The notes under the pieces are model-generated. The model made no database searches. It saw only the letters and a list, made by a program, of their open reading frames with translations, and was not told the origin of the DNA. DNA of 64,000 nt from positions 310,001-374,000 of the forward strand of contig NZ_QQBB01000003.1 in the NCBI RefSeq assembly GCF_003350535.1, given 5' to 3'. Source of the DNA: Microvirga subterranea (lineage in GTDB: Bacteria; Pseudomonadota; Alphaproteobacteria; Rhizobiales; Beijerinckiaceae). Positions 42,075 through 51,830 of this stretch are shown one piece after another. Made by a program: the position numbers and the translations under genes. Within the stretch, counting starts at the first letter, position 1, and every line of letters begins with the position of its first letter.

Positions 42075-42971
42075 ATGTCCAACGCTCCATCAGATCCTCT
42101 CTCCCCCCTCTCCTCTCCCGATTCCCTCGCGCTCCTGAGGCGCATCGCCGACGCCCTGGAGCGCCTTGCCCCGGCCGCGATGCCGCAGGCGGATTTCGCG
42201 GCCGCCGACGCCTTCGTGTGGCAGGCCGCCGCCCGGCGCCTCTCGCCGGTGCCAAAGGTCAGCCGCGTGGAGATGAGCCTCCTGCGGGGCATCGACCGGG
42301 TGCGCGACATGCTCGCCGAGAACACCCAGCGCTTCGCCAAGAGCCTGCCGGCCAACAACGCCCTGCTCTGGGGCGCGCGGGGCATGGGCAAGTCGTCCCT
42401 GGTCAAGGCGGTGCATGCGGAGATCAACCACACCCGGCCCGACGCCTCGCGCCCGCTCAAGCTCATCGAGATCCACCGGGAGGACATCGAGACCCTGCCT
42501 GAGCTCATGGCCCTCCTGCGGGCGGACCCGCACCGGTTCATCGTCTTCTGCGACGACCTCTCGTTCGATTCCGACGATACGTCCTATAAATCCCTCAAGG
42601 CGGTGCTGGAAGGCGGCATCGAGGGCCGTCCCGATAACGTGATCTTCTACGCCACGTCGAACCGCCGCCACTTGCTTCCCAGAGACATGATGGAGAACGA
42701 GCGCTCGACCGCCATCAATCCCGGCGAGGCCGTGGAGGAGAAGGTGTCCCTGTCGGATCGTTTCGGCCTCTGGCTCGGCTTCCACAAGTGCAGCCAGGAC
42801 GAGTATCTCGACATGGTCTTCGGCTACATCGACCACCTGGGCCTCCAGGGGGACCGGGAGGCCTTCCGGGCCGAGGCGCTCGAATGGGCGACGACGCGCG
42901 GGGCCCGCTCCGGACGCACGGCCTGGCAGTTCATCCAGGACCTGGCGGGGCGGCTGGGCCAGCCGATCTGA
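42075..42971 (+). CDS. DUF815-family AAA-type ATPase
   Basis: A 298-residue P-loop ATPase of the DUF815 group. Walker A is WGARGMGKSSLVKA, Walker B is RFIVFCDDLSFDSDD, followed by the sensor segment NVIFYATSNRRHLLPRDMME, with DRFGLWLGFHKCSQDEYLDM beyond. The N-terminal 60 residues are helical. Function not established; it is widely conserved in proteobacteria and divergent from yajC here. ATG 42075 (MSNAPSD) is preferred to the start 4 codons earlier. Confidence 0.9.
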   Translation: MSNAPSDPLSPLSSPDSLALLRRIADALERLAPAAMPQADFAAADAFVWQAAARRLSPVPKVSRVEMSLLRGIDRVRDMLAENTQRFAKSLPANNALLWGARGMGKSSLVKAVHAEINHTRPDASRPLKLIEIHREDIETLPELMALLRADPHRFIVFCDDLSFDSDDTSYKSLKAVLEGGIEGRPDNVIFYATSNRRHLLPRDMMENERSTAINPGEAVEEKVSLSDRFGLWLGFHKCSQDEYLDMVFGYIDHLGLQGDREAFRAEALEWATTRGARSGRTAWQFIQDLAGRLGQPI

Positions 42972-42983
42972 CGAAACGGCAAA

Positions 42984-43010
42984 GGGACGGTGGCTGAGCT
43001 CCACCGTCCC
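42984..43010. terminator. Bidirectional hairpin terminator between DUF815 and M23 gene
   Basis: GGGACGGTGG-CTGAGCT-CCACCGTCCC, a 10-bp perfect stem in the gap between convergent genes, with CTTCC on the plus side and TTTGCC on the minus side. Likely used from both directions. Confidence 0.7.
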
Positions 43011-43067
43011 CTTCCTTGATCGGCCACGGGTCTCGAAAGCCGACCGAAGCAAAATTTCCGAGAGGCC

Positions 43068-44378
43068 TTAGCCGCCGAGATACTTGATCGGGTCGACCGG
43101 GGTCGAACCCTTGCGGATCTCGAAGTGGAGCTGCGGCGACGTCACGTTGCCGCTCTGGCCGGAGGTCGCGATCACCTGGCCGCGCTTGACCTGCTCGCCG
43201 CGCTTCACGCTGAGCGCGCCGTTATGGGCGTAGGCCGAGACGTAGCCGTTCTCGTGGCGGATGAGCACGAGGTTGCCGTAGCCCTTCACCTCGCTGCCGG
43301 CATAGGTCACCGTTCCGGCCTCGGCGGCCTTCACGGGCGTTCCCTCCGGGACCGCGATGTTGATGCCTTCGTTGCCGCCATTGGCCCCGAAGCCGGCGAT
43401 GACGCGGCCGCGGGCCGGCCAGCGGAAGTCGCCGGAAACGCTCGCCGTCTGCTCGGGCTCCTGGACCGGAGCCTTGGCGGCCTCGGGCTGGGCGACCGGA
43501 GCCGGAGCGGGCGCTGCTGCGACGGGCTGCGCCGGAACGGGCTGGACCACGGGCTTCATCTGCTGCGGATCGGCATAGGCCGCAACCTTGGTGGACTGCT
43601 CGACGACCGGCCGGGCCGCGGAGACCAACGGCTCGGGAGCCGCGGAGGCGGTCCTGACCGGGGCCTCCTTGACCGGAGCCGGAGCCGGCTCGGCCTTTGC
43701 GGTCGCGGTCATGCCGGGGCGGCTGCGCTTGCCGGCCTCCACAGGCTCGACCGGAGCGGCCGCAGCCTTGGAATTCTCCACGAGGCGGAACTTGGGCTGG
43801 CCTGCGGGCTGCGACGCCATCGCCGGGCGCGCCGGAGCCGGGGTCGGAGCGGACGCGACCTGGGTCGAGCCGCTGCCGGCGTTGTAGACCGGGATCACGA
43901 CCCGCTGGCCGGGCTTCACCTGCGAGGCGCTCGACAGGCCGCTCGCGGCCAGGATCGCACTCGACGGAACGCCGTAGCGCTGGGAGATCGTGTTCAGGTT
44001 GTCGTTGCTGCCGACCGTGATCGGGGTGCCGCCGGCGGCGGACCAGCCGTTGGCGCTGCCTGCGACCGGAGCGGGAGCCGGAGCGGAGGCGACGCGGGCG
44101 GGCTGGGACAGAGGCTGCGCCTGGACCGGGGGAAGCGCCTGGGCCTGCACGGAGGGAGTGGGCACGGCGGTCGTCGCGGCGAGGTTCTGGGCCGGAGCCT
44201 GAGCGGCGGGGGCAGCGCTCGAGTCGAATCTGTCGCTTGCGGCGAACGGATTGGAGAACGGATTCTCCGCAAACCGCATCGTGTCCGAACTACAGGCCGC
44301 TGCGGCACTGCCGATCAAGCCCACCAGAGCGATCCGCGAAACCGCGATCCACTGCCCAGAACACACCCGCAAACGCAT
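43068..44378 (-). CDS. LysM/M23 peptidoglycan-associated lipoprotein (NlpD/EnvC-like)
   Basis: A 436-residue envelope protein with a lipoprotein-type signal (SRIALVGLIGSAAAACSSD, lipobox AAAC). A LysM domain lies at about residues 115-165 (ITVGSNDNLNTISQRYGVPS), followed by a long Ala/Pro-rich linker, and a C-terminal M23 domain (FRWPARGRVIAGFGANGGNE, then HNGALSVKRGEQVKRGQVIA, ending PQLHFEIRKG). Active-site His appear incomplete, as in NlpD-type activators of amidases: the usual HxxxD site reads NEGINIAV. A role in activating septal amidases is likely. Downstream of pcm. Confidence 0.9.
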   Translation of the reverse strand: MRLRVCSGQWIAVSRIALVGLIGSAAAACSSDTMRFAENPFSNPFAASDRFDSSAAPAAQAPAQNLAATTAVPTPSVQAQALPPVQAQPLSQPARVASAPAPAPVAGSANGWSAAGGTPITVGSNDNLNTISQRYGVPSSAILAASGLSSASQVKPGQRVVIPVYNAGSGSTQVASAPTPAPARPAMASQPAGQPKFRLVENSKAAAAPVEPVEAGKRSRPGMTATAKAEPAPAPVKEAPVRTASAAPEPLVSAARPVVEQSTKVAAYADPQQMKPVVQPVPAQPVAAAPAPAPVAQPEAAKAPVQEPEQTASVSGDFRWPARGRVIAGFGANGGNEGINIAVPEGTPVKAAEAGTVTYAGSEVKGYGNLVLIRHENGYVSAYAHNGALSVKRGEQVKRGQVIATSGQSGNVTSPQLHFEIRKGSTPVDPIKYLGG

Positions 44379-44493
44379 GACTCAAACCCCACCAACCGAA
44401 CGCAACTCGATGGGGTGATTAAAAGCCGATTCAGGTTAAGCAACAGTTTCTGCGGACAAGTTTCCGTAACTCTGATCGCTTTTTTCGCGACTG

Positions 44494-45201
44494 TCAGAGG
44501 GTCTGGGCGACGCCGGAGACGAGAGGGGAGATCCGCAGGCCCGCGCCGACCTCCTGCCGCAGTTCCCCGTCCTCCAGGCGGTCGATCCGAACGAGACGCG
44601 GCAATCCTTCGACGGTGAGCGCCCCCACGAGGCGGCCGCCCGGCCCGAGGAGCGCGGTTACGGCGAAAGGCACCTCCGCGACGGCGCCGTTGAGCAGGAT
44701 CCGGTCGAAGCGCTCGCGCGGGCGGGCCGCCAGCCCGTCTCCGATCTCGATGTGCACCCGCTCCGCCTTCACGATCCTCAGGTGCTGGATCGCCGCCTCC
44801 GCCAGGGTGTTGAACCGCTCGACGGAATGGACCTCCGCCCCGAGCCGTGACAGCAGCGCGCTCACATAGCCGGTGCCGGTGCCGACCTCGAACACCTTGT
44901 GCCCCTCGGCCACCCCGAGGGCGAGGAGCATGGCCGCGACGGTGCGCGGCGCCGTCATGGTCTGGCCGCAGGGCAGCGGCAGGGCGACGTCGGTGCGGGA
45001 CAAATCCGAGAAGCGACGGGGCGCGAACACGTCCCGCGGCACCAGCTCCATGGCGCGCAGGATTCCGATGTCGCGGATGCCGCGCGAGCGCAGGGACAAC
45101 AGGAACGACGCGACGCCGACCGCCTCCTGCTCGTCCCGCTGATCCATGTCGGGAGCGAGAAGCGGCTCCATCGGTTCCTGAAGCGGATCGGTCTCGCTCA
45201 T
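44494..45201 (-). CDS. pcm: Protein-L-isoaspartate O-methyltransferase
   Basis: A 235-residue SAM-dependent repair methyltransferase for isoaspartyl residues. The SAM-binding motif is VFEVGTGTGYVSALLSRLGA; DVALPLPCGQTMTAPRTVAA precedes it (substrate-pocket motif) and GGRLVGALTVEG follows. The ATG 45201 start lies 16 bp after surE. The order serS-surE-pcm-M23 is standard in alphaproteobacteria. Confidence 0.96.
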   Translation of the reverse strand: MSETDPLQEPMEPLLAPDMDQRDEQEAVGVASFLLSLRSRGIRDIGILRAMELVPRDVFAPRRFSDLSRTDVALPLPCGQTMTAPRTVAAMLLALGVAEGHKVFEVGTGTGYVSALLSRLGAEVHSVERFNTLAEAAIQHLRIVKAERVHIEIGDGLAARPRERFDRILLNGAVAEVPFAVTALLGPGGRLVGALTVEGLPRLVRIDRLEDGELRQEVGAGLRISPLVSGVAQTL

Positions 45202-45217
45202 CCCCTCGGCTCGGCTC

Positions 45218-45979
45218 CTACTCGAAGGCCTGGGCGTAGCGCGTCAGGGTCGGTTCGTCGGTCATGTCGAGCCGCAGCGGCGTGATCGCGATGCGCCGGT
45301 TGGCGATCGCCCAGAGATCCGTGCCGTTGCCGGGCGTGAAGGGCTTCCGCTCGAAGGCGATCCAGAAATAGGGATTGCCGCGCCCGTCGCGCCGCTCGTC
45401 GAGACGCAGGAGTTCCTGGGTGCGCTGCCCCTGGTTGACCACGGCGGCGCCTTCGACCTCCTCCGGCTCGCAGTCCGGGAAGTTCACGTTGACGAGGATG
45501 CCTGGCTCGATGCCCGTTTCCAGGATCTTGCGCACGACCTTCGGCCCATGATGCTCCGCGCAGTGCCAACGCAAGGCGTTGCGCGTGCCCGCTCCGTAGG
45601 CCTGGGAGAGCGCGATGGACGGCACGCCGAGGATCGTACCCTCGATGGCGCCGGCCACGGTGCCGGAATAGCTCACGTCCTCGGCCACGTTCTGCCCGCG
45701 GTTCACGCCGGACAGGATCAAGTCCGGCTTGCGGTCGAGCATGAGCTGGCGCACGCCCATGATCACGCAGTCGGTGGGCGTGCCCTTCACGGCGAAGTGC
45801 CGGTCGGCGACTTCGCGCAGGCGTAAGGGATCGTTGAGCGACAGCGAGTGGGAAACGCCGCTCTGGTCGGTCTCGGGCGCCACGATCCAGACATCGTCCG
45901 ACAGGGCGCGGGCGATGGTCTCCAGGGTCTTGAGGCCCGGAGCGTGGATCCCGTCGTCGTTGGTGCAGAGGATGCGCAT
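45218..45979 (-). CDS. surE: 5'-nucleotidase SurE
   Basis: A 253-residue survival protein that dephosphorylates nucleotides. It starts [20 protein letters not shown], with the DD metal ligands, and has [20 protein letters not shown] and [12 protein letters not shown]. The start at 45979 was chosen because the upstream part of the longer frame overlaps serS in the wrong reading frame. surE sits directly after serS (5-bp gap) and before pcm. Confidence 0.96.
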   Translation of the reverse strand: MRILCTNDDGIHAPGLKTLETIARALSDDVWIVAPETDQSGVSHSLSLNDPLRLREVADRHFAVKGTPTDCVIMGVRQLMLDRKPDLILSGVNRGQNVAEDVSYSGTVAGAIEGTILGVPSIALSQAYGAGTRNALRWHCAEHHGPKVVRKILETGIEPGILVNVNFPDCEPEEVEGAAVVNQGQRTQELLRLDERRDGRGNPYFWIAFERKPFTPGNGTDLWAIANRRIAITPLRLDMTDEPTLTRYAQAFE

Positions 45980-45983
45980 GGTC

Positions 45984-47345
45984 TTAAGCCTGCCGCTCGA
46001 TGCGGGCGAGCCCGCCCATATAGGGCTGGAGCGCTGCCGGGACCGCGATGCTGCCGTCCTCGTTCTGGTAGTTCTCCAGCACCGCCACCATGGTGCGGCC
46101 GACCGCAAGGCCGGACCCGTTGAGGGTGTGCACGAAGCGTGGCCCCTTGCCGTCCGCCGGACGGAACCGCGCGTTCATGCGCCTGGCCTGGAAGTCCGTG
46201 CAGACCGAACAGCTCGAGATCTCGCGGTACATCCCCTGCCCCGGCAGCCAGACCTCGATATCGTAGGTCTTGGCCGACGCGAAGCCCATGTCGCCGGTGC
46301 AGAGCGTCATCGTGCGGAACGGCAGCTCCAGTTTTTTGAGCACGTTCTCGGCGCTGGTCAGCATCCGCTCGTGCTCGTCGGCGGACGTCTCGGGCGTCGT
46401 GATCGAGACGAGTTCGCATTTGGTGAACTGGTGCTGGCGGATCATGCCGCGCGTGTCGCGCCCGGCGGATCCCGCCTCAGCCCGGAAGCTCTGGGTGAGA
46501 GCGGTGAGGCGCATCGGCAGCTCCTCTTCCGCCACGATCTGCTCGCGCACCAGGTTGGTCAGCGTCACCTCGGCGGTCGGGATGAGCCCGTAGCGGCTGT
46601 CCTTCGCGATCTGGCGAAGGGCCTCAGGAGCCGCCCCCTCGGAGGCAGAGGCCAGCAGCGTTTCGAGGGCCGAGCCTGGGAAGGCCCAGAACTGGTCGTC
46701 CTCGAACTTCGGCAGCTGCGCCGTGCCGAACATAGCGGCGTCCTTCACGAGAAGCGGCGGGCTCACCTCCGTGTAGCCATGCTCGTTCGTGTGCAGGTCG
46801 ATCATGAACTGGCCGATCGCCCGCTCCAGCCGCGCCAGGGCGCCCTTCAGCACCACGAAGCGCGAGCCCGAGAGCTTGGCGGCGGTCTCGAAGTCCATCA
46901 GGCCGAGATCCTCGCCCAGCTCGAAATGCTGCTTGGCGCTGTTCAGGGTCCGGGGCGTGCCGAAGCGGTGGCGCTCCACGTTGCCGGTCTCGTCGGGGCC
47001 GACCGGCACGTCCCCCTTGGGGGTGTTCGGGATGGCGGCCAGAAGCGTGTCGAGCTCCTTCCCGGCCTCGCGCTCCTCCTGCTCGAGCTGCGGGATGCTC
47101 TCCTTCAGCCGGGCGACCTCGGCCATCAGCTCCTGCGCCCGGGCCTCGTCCTTCTTGGCCTTGGCCTGGCCGATCTCCTTGGACATGGCATTGCGGCGCT
47201 CGAGGGCCGCCTGGAGCGCGGAGACGGCGCTCTTGCGCCGGTCGTCGAGGGCGATCAGGCGCTCGGACAGGGGCTCCATGCCCCGGTTCCGGAGGCCTTG
47301 GTCGAAGCCTGTGGGGTTCTCGCGGATGGAGCGGATGTCATGCAT
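45984..47345 (-). CDS. serS: Seryl-tRNA synthetase
   Basis: A 453-residue class II synthetase. It has the N-terminal coiled-coil arm ([20 protein letters not shown], then [20 protein letters not shown]), motif 2 in [18 protein letters not shown], and motif 3 in [22 protein letters not shown] 47345 ([11 protein letters not shown]) is the typical start of SerS; seven further codons upstream are not needed. It lies between the tat operon and surE. Confidence 0.97.
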   Translation of the reverse strand: MHDIRSIRENPTGFDQGLRNRGMEPLSERLIALDDRRKSAVSALQAALERRNAMSKEIGQAKAKKDEARAQELMAEVARLKESIPQLEQEEREAGKELDTLLAAIPNTPKGDVPVGPDETGNVERHRFGTPRTLNSAKQHFELGEDLGLMDFETAAKLSGSRFVVLKGALARLERAIGQFMIDLHTNEHGYTEVSPPLLVKDAAMFGTAQLPKFEDDQFWAFPGSALETLLASASEGAAPEALRQIAKDSRYGLIPTAEVTLTNLVREQIVAEEELPMRLTALTQSFRAEAGSAGRDTRGMIRQHQFTKCELVSITTPETSADEHERMLTSAENVLKKLELPFRTMTLCTGDMGFASAKTYDIEVWLPGQGMYREISSCSVCTDFQARRMNARFRPADGKGPRFVHTLNGSGLAVGRTMVAVLENYQNEDGSIAVPAALQPYMGGLARIERQA

Positions 47346-47381
47346 GGTAGGACCGTTCTTCGACAATACGGCCCTGTCCTT

Positions 47382-47432
47382 AGAGCATCGGCCCCGAAAG
47401 TGGAAACCACTTTTCGGGACCGTCCCATGCTC
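47382..47432. repeat. Palindromic intergenic repeat (AGAGCATCGG type), copy 1
   Basis: Between serS and tatC lies AGAGCATCGG ... CCCGAAA-GTGG-AAA-CCACTTTTCGGG ... CCCATGCTC. The unit has the same plan as the two copies at 57525 and 57584 (GCATCG...AAAAGTGG/CCACTTTT...GATGC). It is a dispersed REP-like element; a role in mRNA stability or termination is possible. Confidence 0.7.
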
Positions 47433-47460
47433 ACGCTCGGATGCGGTCAGCGCCGCCGGC

Positions 47461-48270
47461 TCACGCCTCTCCGGCCGCAGCGCGCGCGGCCTCGGCTTCC
47501 GCCCGCTTCTTCTCGACCATGCGGACGGAGAAGATAGACGCCTCGTAGAGGAGCAGCGTCGGGACCGCGAGGGCGAACTGGCTGATCACGTCCGGCGGCG
47601 TCAGGACCGCGGCGGCCACGAAGACGACAACGATCGCGTAGCGGCGCTTGTCCTTGAGGAACTGCGAATCGATGATCCCGGCCCGGGCGAGCAGCGTCAG
47701 GATGACGGGCAGCTGGAAGCAAATGCCGAAGGCGAAGATCAGCGTCATGATCAGCGACAGGTACTCGCTGACCTTGGGCAGGAACTCGATGGCCGGGGCG
47801 TTGTCGGTCGCGAGCTGCTGCATGCCGACCGAGAACCGCATCAGCAGCGGCATGGCGATGAAGTACACGCAGGCGGCGCCCACCGTGAACAGCACCGGCG
47901 TGGCCACCAGGTAGGGCAGGAAGGCCCTGCGCTCGTTCTTGTAGAGGCCGGGGGCGACGAACTTGTAGATCTGGATCGCGATGACCGGGAACGCCAGGAA
48001 CCCGGCCCCGAAGGCCGCGACCTGGATCTGGGTGAACAGGTATTCGAGGCCATGGGTGTAGACGAGGTGCGCCTTCTCGGGCGAGCCGACCGCCAGCACA
48101 TAAGGCCAGACCAGCGCGTTGTAGATGTATTTCGCGCCCGCAAAGCATATGAAGAACATCACGATGAACGCGATGAGCGCCTTGATGAGGCGCGCACGCA
48201 ACTCGGTCAGATGCTCGATCAGAGGCGCACGCGATGCCTCGACCTCATCGTCTTCCACGCTCGTGGTCAT
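47461..48270 (-). CDS. tatC: Sec-independent translocase TatC
   Basis: A 269-residue membrane protein that binds twin-arginine signal peptides. It has six hydrophobic segments and the family signature [20 protein letters not shown] near the N-terminus, where the Glu is essential, then [16 protein letters not shown]. Its ATG overlaps the tatB stop by one base (TGATG), giving tight coupling. Confidence 0.97.
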   Translation of the reverse strand: MTTSVEDDEVEASRAPLIEHLTELRARLIKALIAFIVMFFICFAGAKYIYNALVWPYVLAVGSPEKAHLVYTHGLEYLFTQIQVAAFGAGFLAFPVIAIQIYKFVAPGLYKNERRAFLPYLVATPVLFTVGAACVYFIAMPLLMRFSVGMQQLATDNAPAIEFLPKVSEYLSLIMTLIFAFGICFQLPVILTLLARAGIIDSQFLKDKRRYAIVVVFVAAAVLTPPDVISQFALAVPTLLLYEASIFSVRMVEKKRAEAEAARAAAGEA

Positions 48271-48803
48271 CAGGCTTGTGCGTCCGGTTTGTCGTTCTTG
48301 GGCGCGGCGGCTTCGACGGCCTTCCGCCGTTCGGCTTCGGCCTCACGCTCCAGGGATTCGGCGATCGCCTCCGCGGGATCGACGATCGGCGGGACGGACG
48401 GGATCGGCAGCGCGATGGCCGGATCGACCGGGGCCGGCGGACCGGCCTCTCCCCTGCCCTGAGCGGCGGCGTCGTGGGCTTCCTCGCCCGGCGTCTTCTC
48501 ATGAGCCGTCATGGGAGCGTCCACCGCGCCTTTCAGTTCGTCCCGGATCGTCTGGATCGGGTTGAAGTTGGTGTTGAGGGAAGACACGGATTCGTTCACG
48601 CCCTGCAGCTGCTTCTTGACGTCGTCGAGCTCCGCCTCGCGCATGGCTTCCTGGAACTGGCCCTGGAACTCGGCGGCCATGCGGCGGATCTTGCCCGTGA
48701 CGTTGCCGACCGTTCGCAGCGCGCGCGGCAGGTCCTTCGGGCCGATGACGATCAACGCGACGGCGCCGATCACCATCACCTCACCCCAGCTCATGTCCAA
48801 CAT
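48270..48803 (-). CDS. tatB: Sec-independent translocase TatB
   Basis: A 177-residue Tat subunit. The N-terminal helix with its conserved Glu and Gly-Pro kink is MLDMSWGEVMVIGAVALIVI, continuing GPKDLPRALR; an amphipathic helix follows (GNVTGKIRRMAAEFQGQFQE), then a long acidic/Pro-rich tail. Together with TatC it forms the receptor complex. It lies between tatA and tatC. Confidence 0.95.
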   Translation of the reverse strand: MLDMSWGEVMVIGAVALIVIGPKDLPRALRTVGNVTGKIRRMAAEFQGQFQEAMREAELDDVKKQLQGVNESVSSLNTNFNPIQTIRDELKGAVDAPMTAHEKTPGEEAHDAAAQGRGEAGPPAPVDPAIALPIPSVPPIVDPAEAIAESLEREAEAERRKAVEAAAPKNDKPDAQA

Positions 48804-48862
48804 GGCGTGGCCCTGACCCTACGGTTACGCAATGGCCGCGCGACGGCGCGGCCTCATACTGT

Positions 48863-49108
48863 TCAGCCGACCTTGTGGTCCGTCGTCGCACCCGTCGGCG
48901 CGGCGGTGCCGGCCTGATGGTCGATGGTCCGCACGGGCTCCGACGGCTGAACGGGCTTCGCCGGCGTGTCGTCCTCGGCCATGCCCTTCTTGAAGGCTTT
49001 GATGCCCTTGGCGACGTCGCCCATCATGTCGGAAATCTTGCCGCGCCCGAAGAGCAGGACGACGATCAAACCAACGACGATCCAGTGCCAGATGCTAGTG
49101 CTACCCAC
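48863..49108 (-). CDS. tatA: Sec-independent translocase TatA
   Basis: An 81-residue pore-forming Tat subunit. The membrane helix and hinge are [20 protein letters not shown] with the FGRGK motif, followed by the amphipathic helix [20 protein letters not shown] and a hydrophilic tail. The start appears to be GTG 49108 (MGSTSIWHW), with AGGAGG six bases upstream; the frame extends further but without support. The tatABC order is standard. Confidence 0.95.
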   Translation of the reverse strand: MGSTSIWHWIVVGLIVVLLFGRGKISDMMGDVAKGIKAFKKGMAEDDTPAKPVQPSEPVRTIDHQAGTAAPTGATTDHKVG

Positions 49109-49163
49109 GGCAAACCTCCTGCGCCCATAAGGCACGGTTCTCGAATTTCAACTTGCGGCCAAC

Positions 49164-50285
49164 CTAGGCATCCGCAGCGGCGAAAACAAGGACATCCTTC
49201 GGGTCGATCTCGATGCCCACATCCTGTCCGGGTTTCGCGCCCACCGGATCGTGAACGCGCGCCTGAAGCGGCCGCTCGACTCCCGCCACGTCGATATGGA
49301 CAAGGTCGACCTCCCCGAGGAAGCGGCGCGACACGACGCGCCCCGGCAGGCACAGCCCCGCGGGCTTGAGCCGCACGCCCTGCGGACGCACGCAGACCAC
49401 GGCCGGGCCGTCGCTCAGGCCCGGCGCCGGGAAGACGCCGACCGGGCAATGAGCCAGGCCGTTCCGGACCTCGCCGGGAATTTCGTTGAAGTCGCAGAAG
49501 AAACGCGCCGCGAACAGATTGACCGGGCGACGGTAGATCTCCTCCGAGGATCCCTCCTGGATGATCGTGCCCGAACGCATGAGCACGATTCGGTCGGCGA
49601 TCCGCATTGCCTCCTCCGGATCGTGCGTCACCACGATGGTGGTCGCCTTCGTCTCGCGCAGGATCGCCACCGTCTCGTCGCGGATGGCGTCGCGCATGCG
49701 ACGGTCGAGGTTGGAGAACGGCTCGTCCATCAGCAGCACACCCGGACGCGGCGCGATGGAGCGCGCCAGCGCCACGCGCTGCTGCTCGCCGCCGGACAGT
49801 GTGTGGGGAAACTCCTCCGCATAGTGCTCCAGGCCTACGCGCGACAGGGCGCGGCGGGCGGCGATGTCCGCCTCCTTGGCCGACAGGTCCTTGAGGCCGA
49901 ACTTGACGTTCTGCAGGACCGTCATGTGCGGGAAGAGCGCATAGTCCTGGAACATCAGCCCGATGCCGCGCCGCTCCGGCTCGACGAAGGCCGACGGCCC
50001 GCTCACCTCCAGCCCGTCCATGAGGACGCGCCCCGAGGTCGGCGCCTCGACCCCCGCCGCAATGCGCAGCAGCGTGGTCTTGCCGCAGCCGGAATGGCCG
50101 AGCAGGCAGACGAGCTCGCCCGGCCTGACCGTGAGCGACACGCCGTCGAGCACGTTCAGGCCGCCATAGGTCTGGACGATGTTCTCGAAGGTGAGCTGGG
50201 CCGGAATCGAGGCTCCCGCCGTGCCGCGCTGGCCCCAGAGGGGCAGGCGGAAGCGGTCCCTTCCGGGCGCTGGCTTTGCGGTCAT
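49164..50285 (-). CDS. Iron(III)/anion-type ABC transporter ATP-binding protein (FbpC-like), orphan
   Basis: A 373-residue ABC ATPase. Walker A is GHSGCGKTTLLRIAAGVEAP, the Q-loop region is FQDYALFPHMTV, the signature LSGGEQQRVALARSIA, Walker B VLLMDEPFSNLD, and switch His in VTHDPEEAMRIAD. A TOBE-like domain follows. The type matches FbpC-like ATPases for iron or small organic anions. No permease or binding-protein gene is near. ATG 50285 overlaps the scpB stop (ATGA), giving translational coupling. The reading frame continues upstream but is antisense to scpB and is not used. Confidence 0.9.
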   Translation of the reverse strand: MTAKPAPGRDRFRLPLWGQRGTAGASIPAQLTFENIVQTYGGLNVLDGVSLTVRPGELVCLLGHSGCGKTTLLRIAAGVEAPTSGRVLMDGLEVSGPSAFVEPERRGIGLMFQDYALFPHMTVLQNVKFGLKDLSAKEADIAARRALSRVGLEHYAEEFPHTLSGGEQQRVALARSIAPRPGVLLMDEPFSNLDRRMRDAIRDETVAILRETKATTIVVTHDPEEAMRIADRIVLMRSGTIIQEGSSEEIYRRPVNLFAARFFCDFNEIPGEVRNGLAHCPVGVFPAPGLSDGPAVVCVRPQGVRLKPAGLCLPGRVVSRRFLGEVDLVHIDVAGVERPLQARVHDPVGAKPGQDVGIEIDPKDVLVFAAADA

Positions 50286-50989
50286 TCCTCGCCGGCCTCG
50301 CTCTGGTGCATGTCCAGCGGCTGGAGCAGGTCGTCGCCCTCGAGCGGGTCCTCGTCCTCCCGCAGGGCCTGATCGTCGGACGGCACCGGCACCGAGAAGT
50401 CGGACGGGACGCGGCCCTCGATGAAGCCGGCCCCTTTCAGCTCCTCGAGACCCGGCAGGTCGTCGATGGCGTCGAGGCCGAAATGCTCGAGGAAATGGGG
50501 CGTCGTGCCGTAGGTCACGGGCCGGCCCGGCGCCTTCCGGCGCCCGCGCAGGCGGATCCAGCCGGTCTCCATGAGGGTGTCGAGGGTGCCCTTGGACGTG
50601 GCGACGCCGCGGATCTCCTCGATCTCGGCGCGGGTGACAGGCTGGTGATAGGCCACGATCGCCAGGGTCTCCATGGCGGCGCGGGAGAGCCTGCGCTGCT
50701 CCGTCACGTTCCGGGCCAGCACGAAGGACAGGTCGCCCGCCGTGCGGAACTGCCATTTCCCGGCCACTCGCACGAGGTTGACGCCGCGACCGGCATAGTG
50801 GGCCGTCAGATCCTCCAGGATCTTCGCCACGTCCGCTCCTTCGGGAAGGCGCCCGGCCAGTTCCTCGGCGCCCAGCGGCTCGGCAGAGGCGAACAGCAGC
50901 GCCTCGGCGATGCGCATGGCCTCGCCGTGATCCGGCACCTGGATTTCGGAGGAGACCTGCTCCTCCACCATGTCGTCGGTCTCTTCCAT
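50282..50989 (-). CDS. scpB: Segregation and condensation protein B
   Basis: A 235-residue SMC-associated protein. The winged-helix repeats are evident: RIAEALLFASAEPLGAEELA, VRVAGKWQFRTAGDLSFVL, ALSRAAMETLAIVAYHQP-type text with RAEIEEIRGVATSKGTLDTL. A negatively charged tail follows. ATG 50989 (MEETDDMVEE) has GGAG upstream and lies 2 bp after the scpA stop; a longer frame upstream is spurious. Confidence 0.93.
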   Translation of the reverse strand: MEETDDMVEEQVSSEIQVPDHGEAMRIAEALLFASAEPLGAEELAGRLPEGADVAKILEDLTAHYAGRGVNLVRVAGKWQFRTAGDLSFVLARNVTEQRRLSRAAMETLAIVAYHQPVTRAEIEEIRGVATSKGTLDTLMETGWIRLRGRRKAPGRPVTYGTTPHFLEHFGLDAIDDLPGLEELKGAGFIEGRVPSDFSVPVPSDDQALREDEDPLEGDDLLQPLDMHQSEAGEE

Positions 50990-50991
50990 CT

Positions 50992-51792
50992 TTAGGCTCC
51001 TGCCTCGGCCGGATCGGTCACGGGCTTCACCCAGACCGGCGCGAAGGCTTCGTCCTGCCGCACCGTCAGTTTCCCCTCCCGCACCATCTCGAGGGTAGCG
51101 GACAGGGCCGATGCCAGGACGGTCGGGCGCATGGCGGGCTCCACCATGTACTCGACGAGATAAGTGTCCAGGGTCACCCAGTCGTTCAGGTGACCCACCA
51201 GGCGCTCGAGGGCCTCCCGGGCCTCGATCAGCGACCAGACGGTCCGCTTGTGCAGAGACACCCTGGCGTTGAAGCGGATCTGCCTCTGTCGGGCATAGGC
51301 CGAGAGCAGGTCGTAGAGGCTCGCCTCGTAATGAGAGTCCTTGCGGACCACCACCGGCTCCGGCGCCCCGCGGGCGAAGACCTCGCGGCCAAGCCATTCG
51401 CGCTCGCCCAGCTTCTTGGCGGCTTCACGGATCGACTCCAGGCGGCGCAGGCGCAGCGCCAGCGCGGTCGCCAGATCCTCGGCGCTCGGCTCCTCGCCCT
51501 TGGGCGGCTCGGGCAGCAGGAGACGGGACTTGAGATAGGCGAGCCAGGCCGCCATCACCAGATAGTCCGCCGCCAGCTCGAGGCGCATCCGGCGCGCCTC
51601 CTCGATGAAGACGAGGTACTGCTCGGCCAGCGCCAGGATCGAGATGCGGTGCAGGTCCACCTTCTGGCGTCGGGCGAGCTCCAGCAGGAGGTCGAGCGGC
51701 CCCTCGAAGCCGTCCACGTCGACGAGGAGCGCGGGTTCGCTCTCCGCCCGCTCGGGGGCGGCTCCGTCTTCGAAAGGGAGAGGCTGTGCCAT
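50992..51792 (-). CDS. scpA: Segregation and condensation protein A
   Basis: A 266-residue kleisin subunit of the SMC complex. It contains the signature FEGPLDLLLELARRQKVDLH, the helical linker and LSATLEMVREGKLTVRQDEA near the C-terminus. ATG 51792 (MAQPLPFED) is chosen over a TTG four codons upstream. Follows nagZ by 38 bp. scpA-scpB are adjacent as usual. Confidence 0.94.
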   Translation of the reverse strand: MAQPLPFEDGAAPERAESEPALLVDVDGFEGPLDLLLELARRQKVDLHRISILALAEQYLVFIEEARRMRLELAADYLVMAAWLAYLKSRLLLPEPPKGEEPSAEDLATALALRLRRLESIREAAKKLGEREWLGREVFARGAPEPVVVRKDSHYEASLYDLLSAYARQRQIRFNARVSLHKRTVWSLIEAREALERLVGHLNDWVTLDTYLVEYMVEPAMRPTVLASALSATLEMVREGKLTVRQDEAFAPVWVKPVTDPAEAGA

Positions 51793-51830
51793 GGATGAAC
51801 TCAACTCGCGGGGCCCGCAGCTTCCACCGC

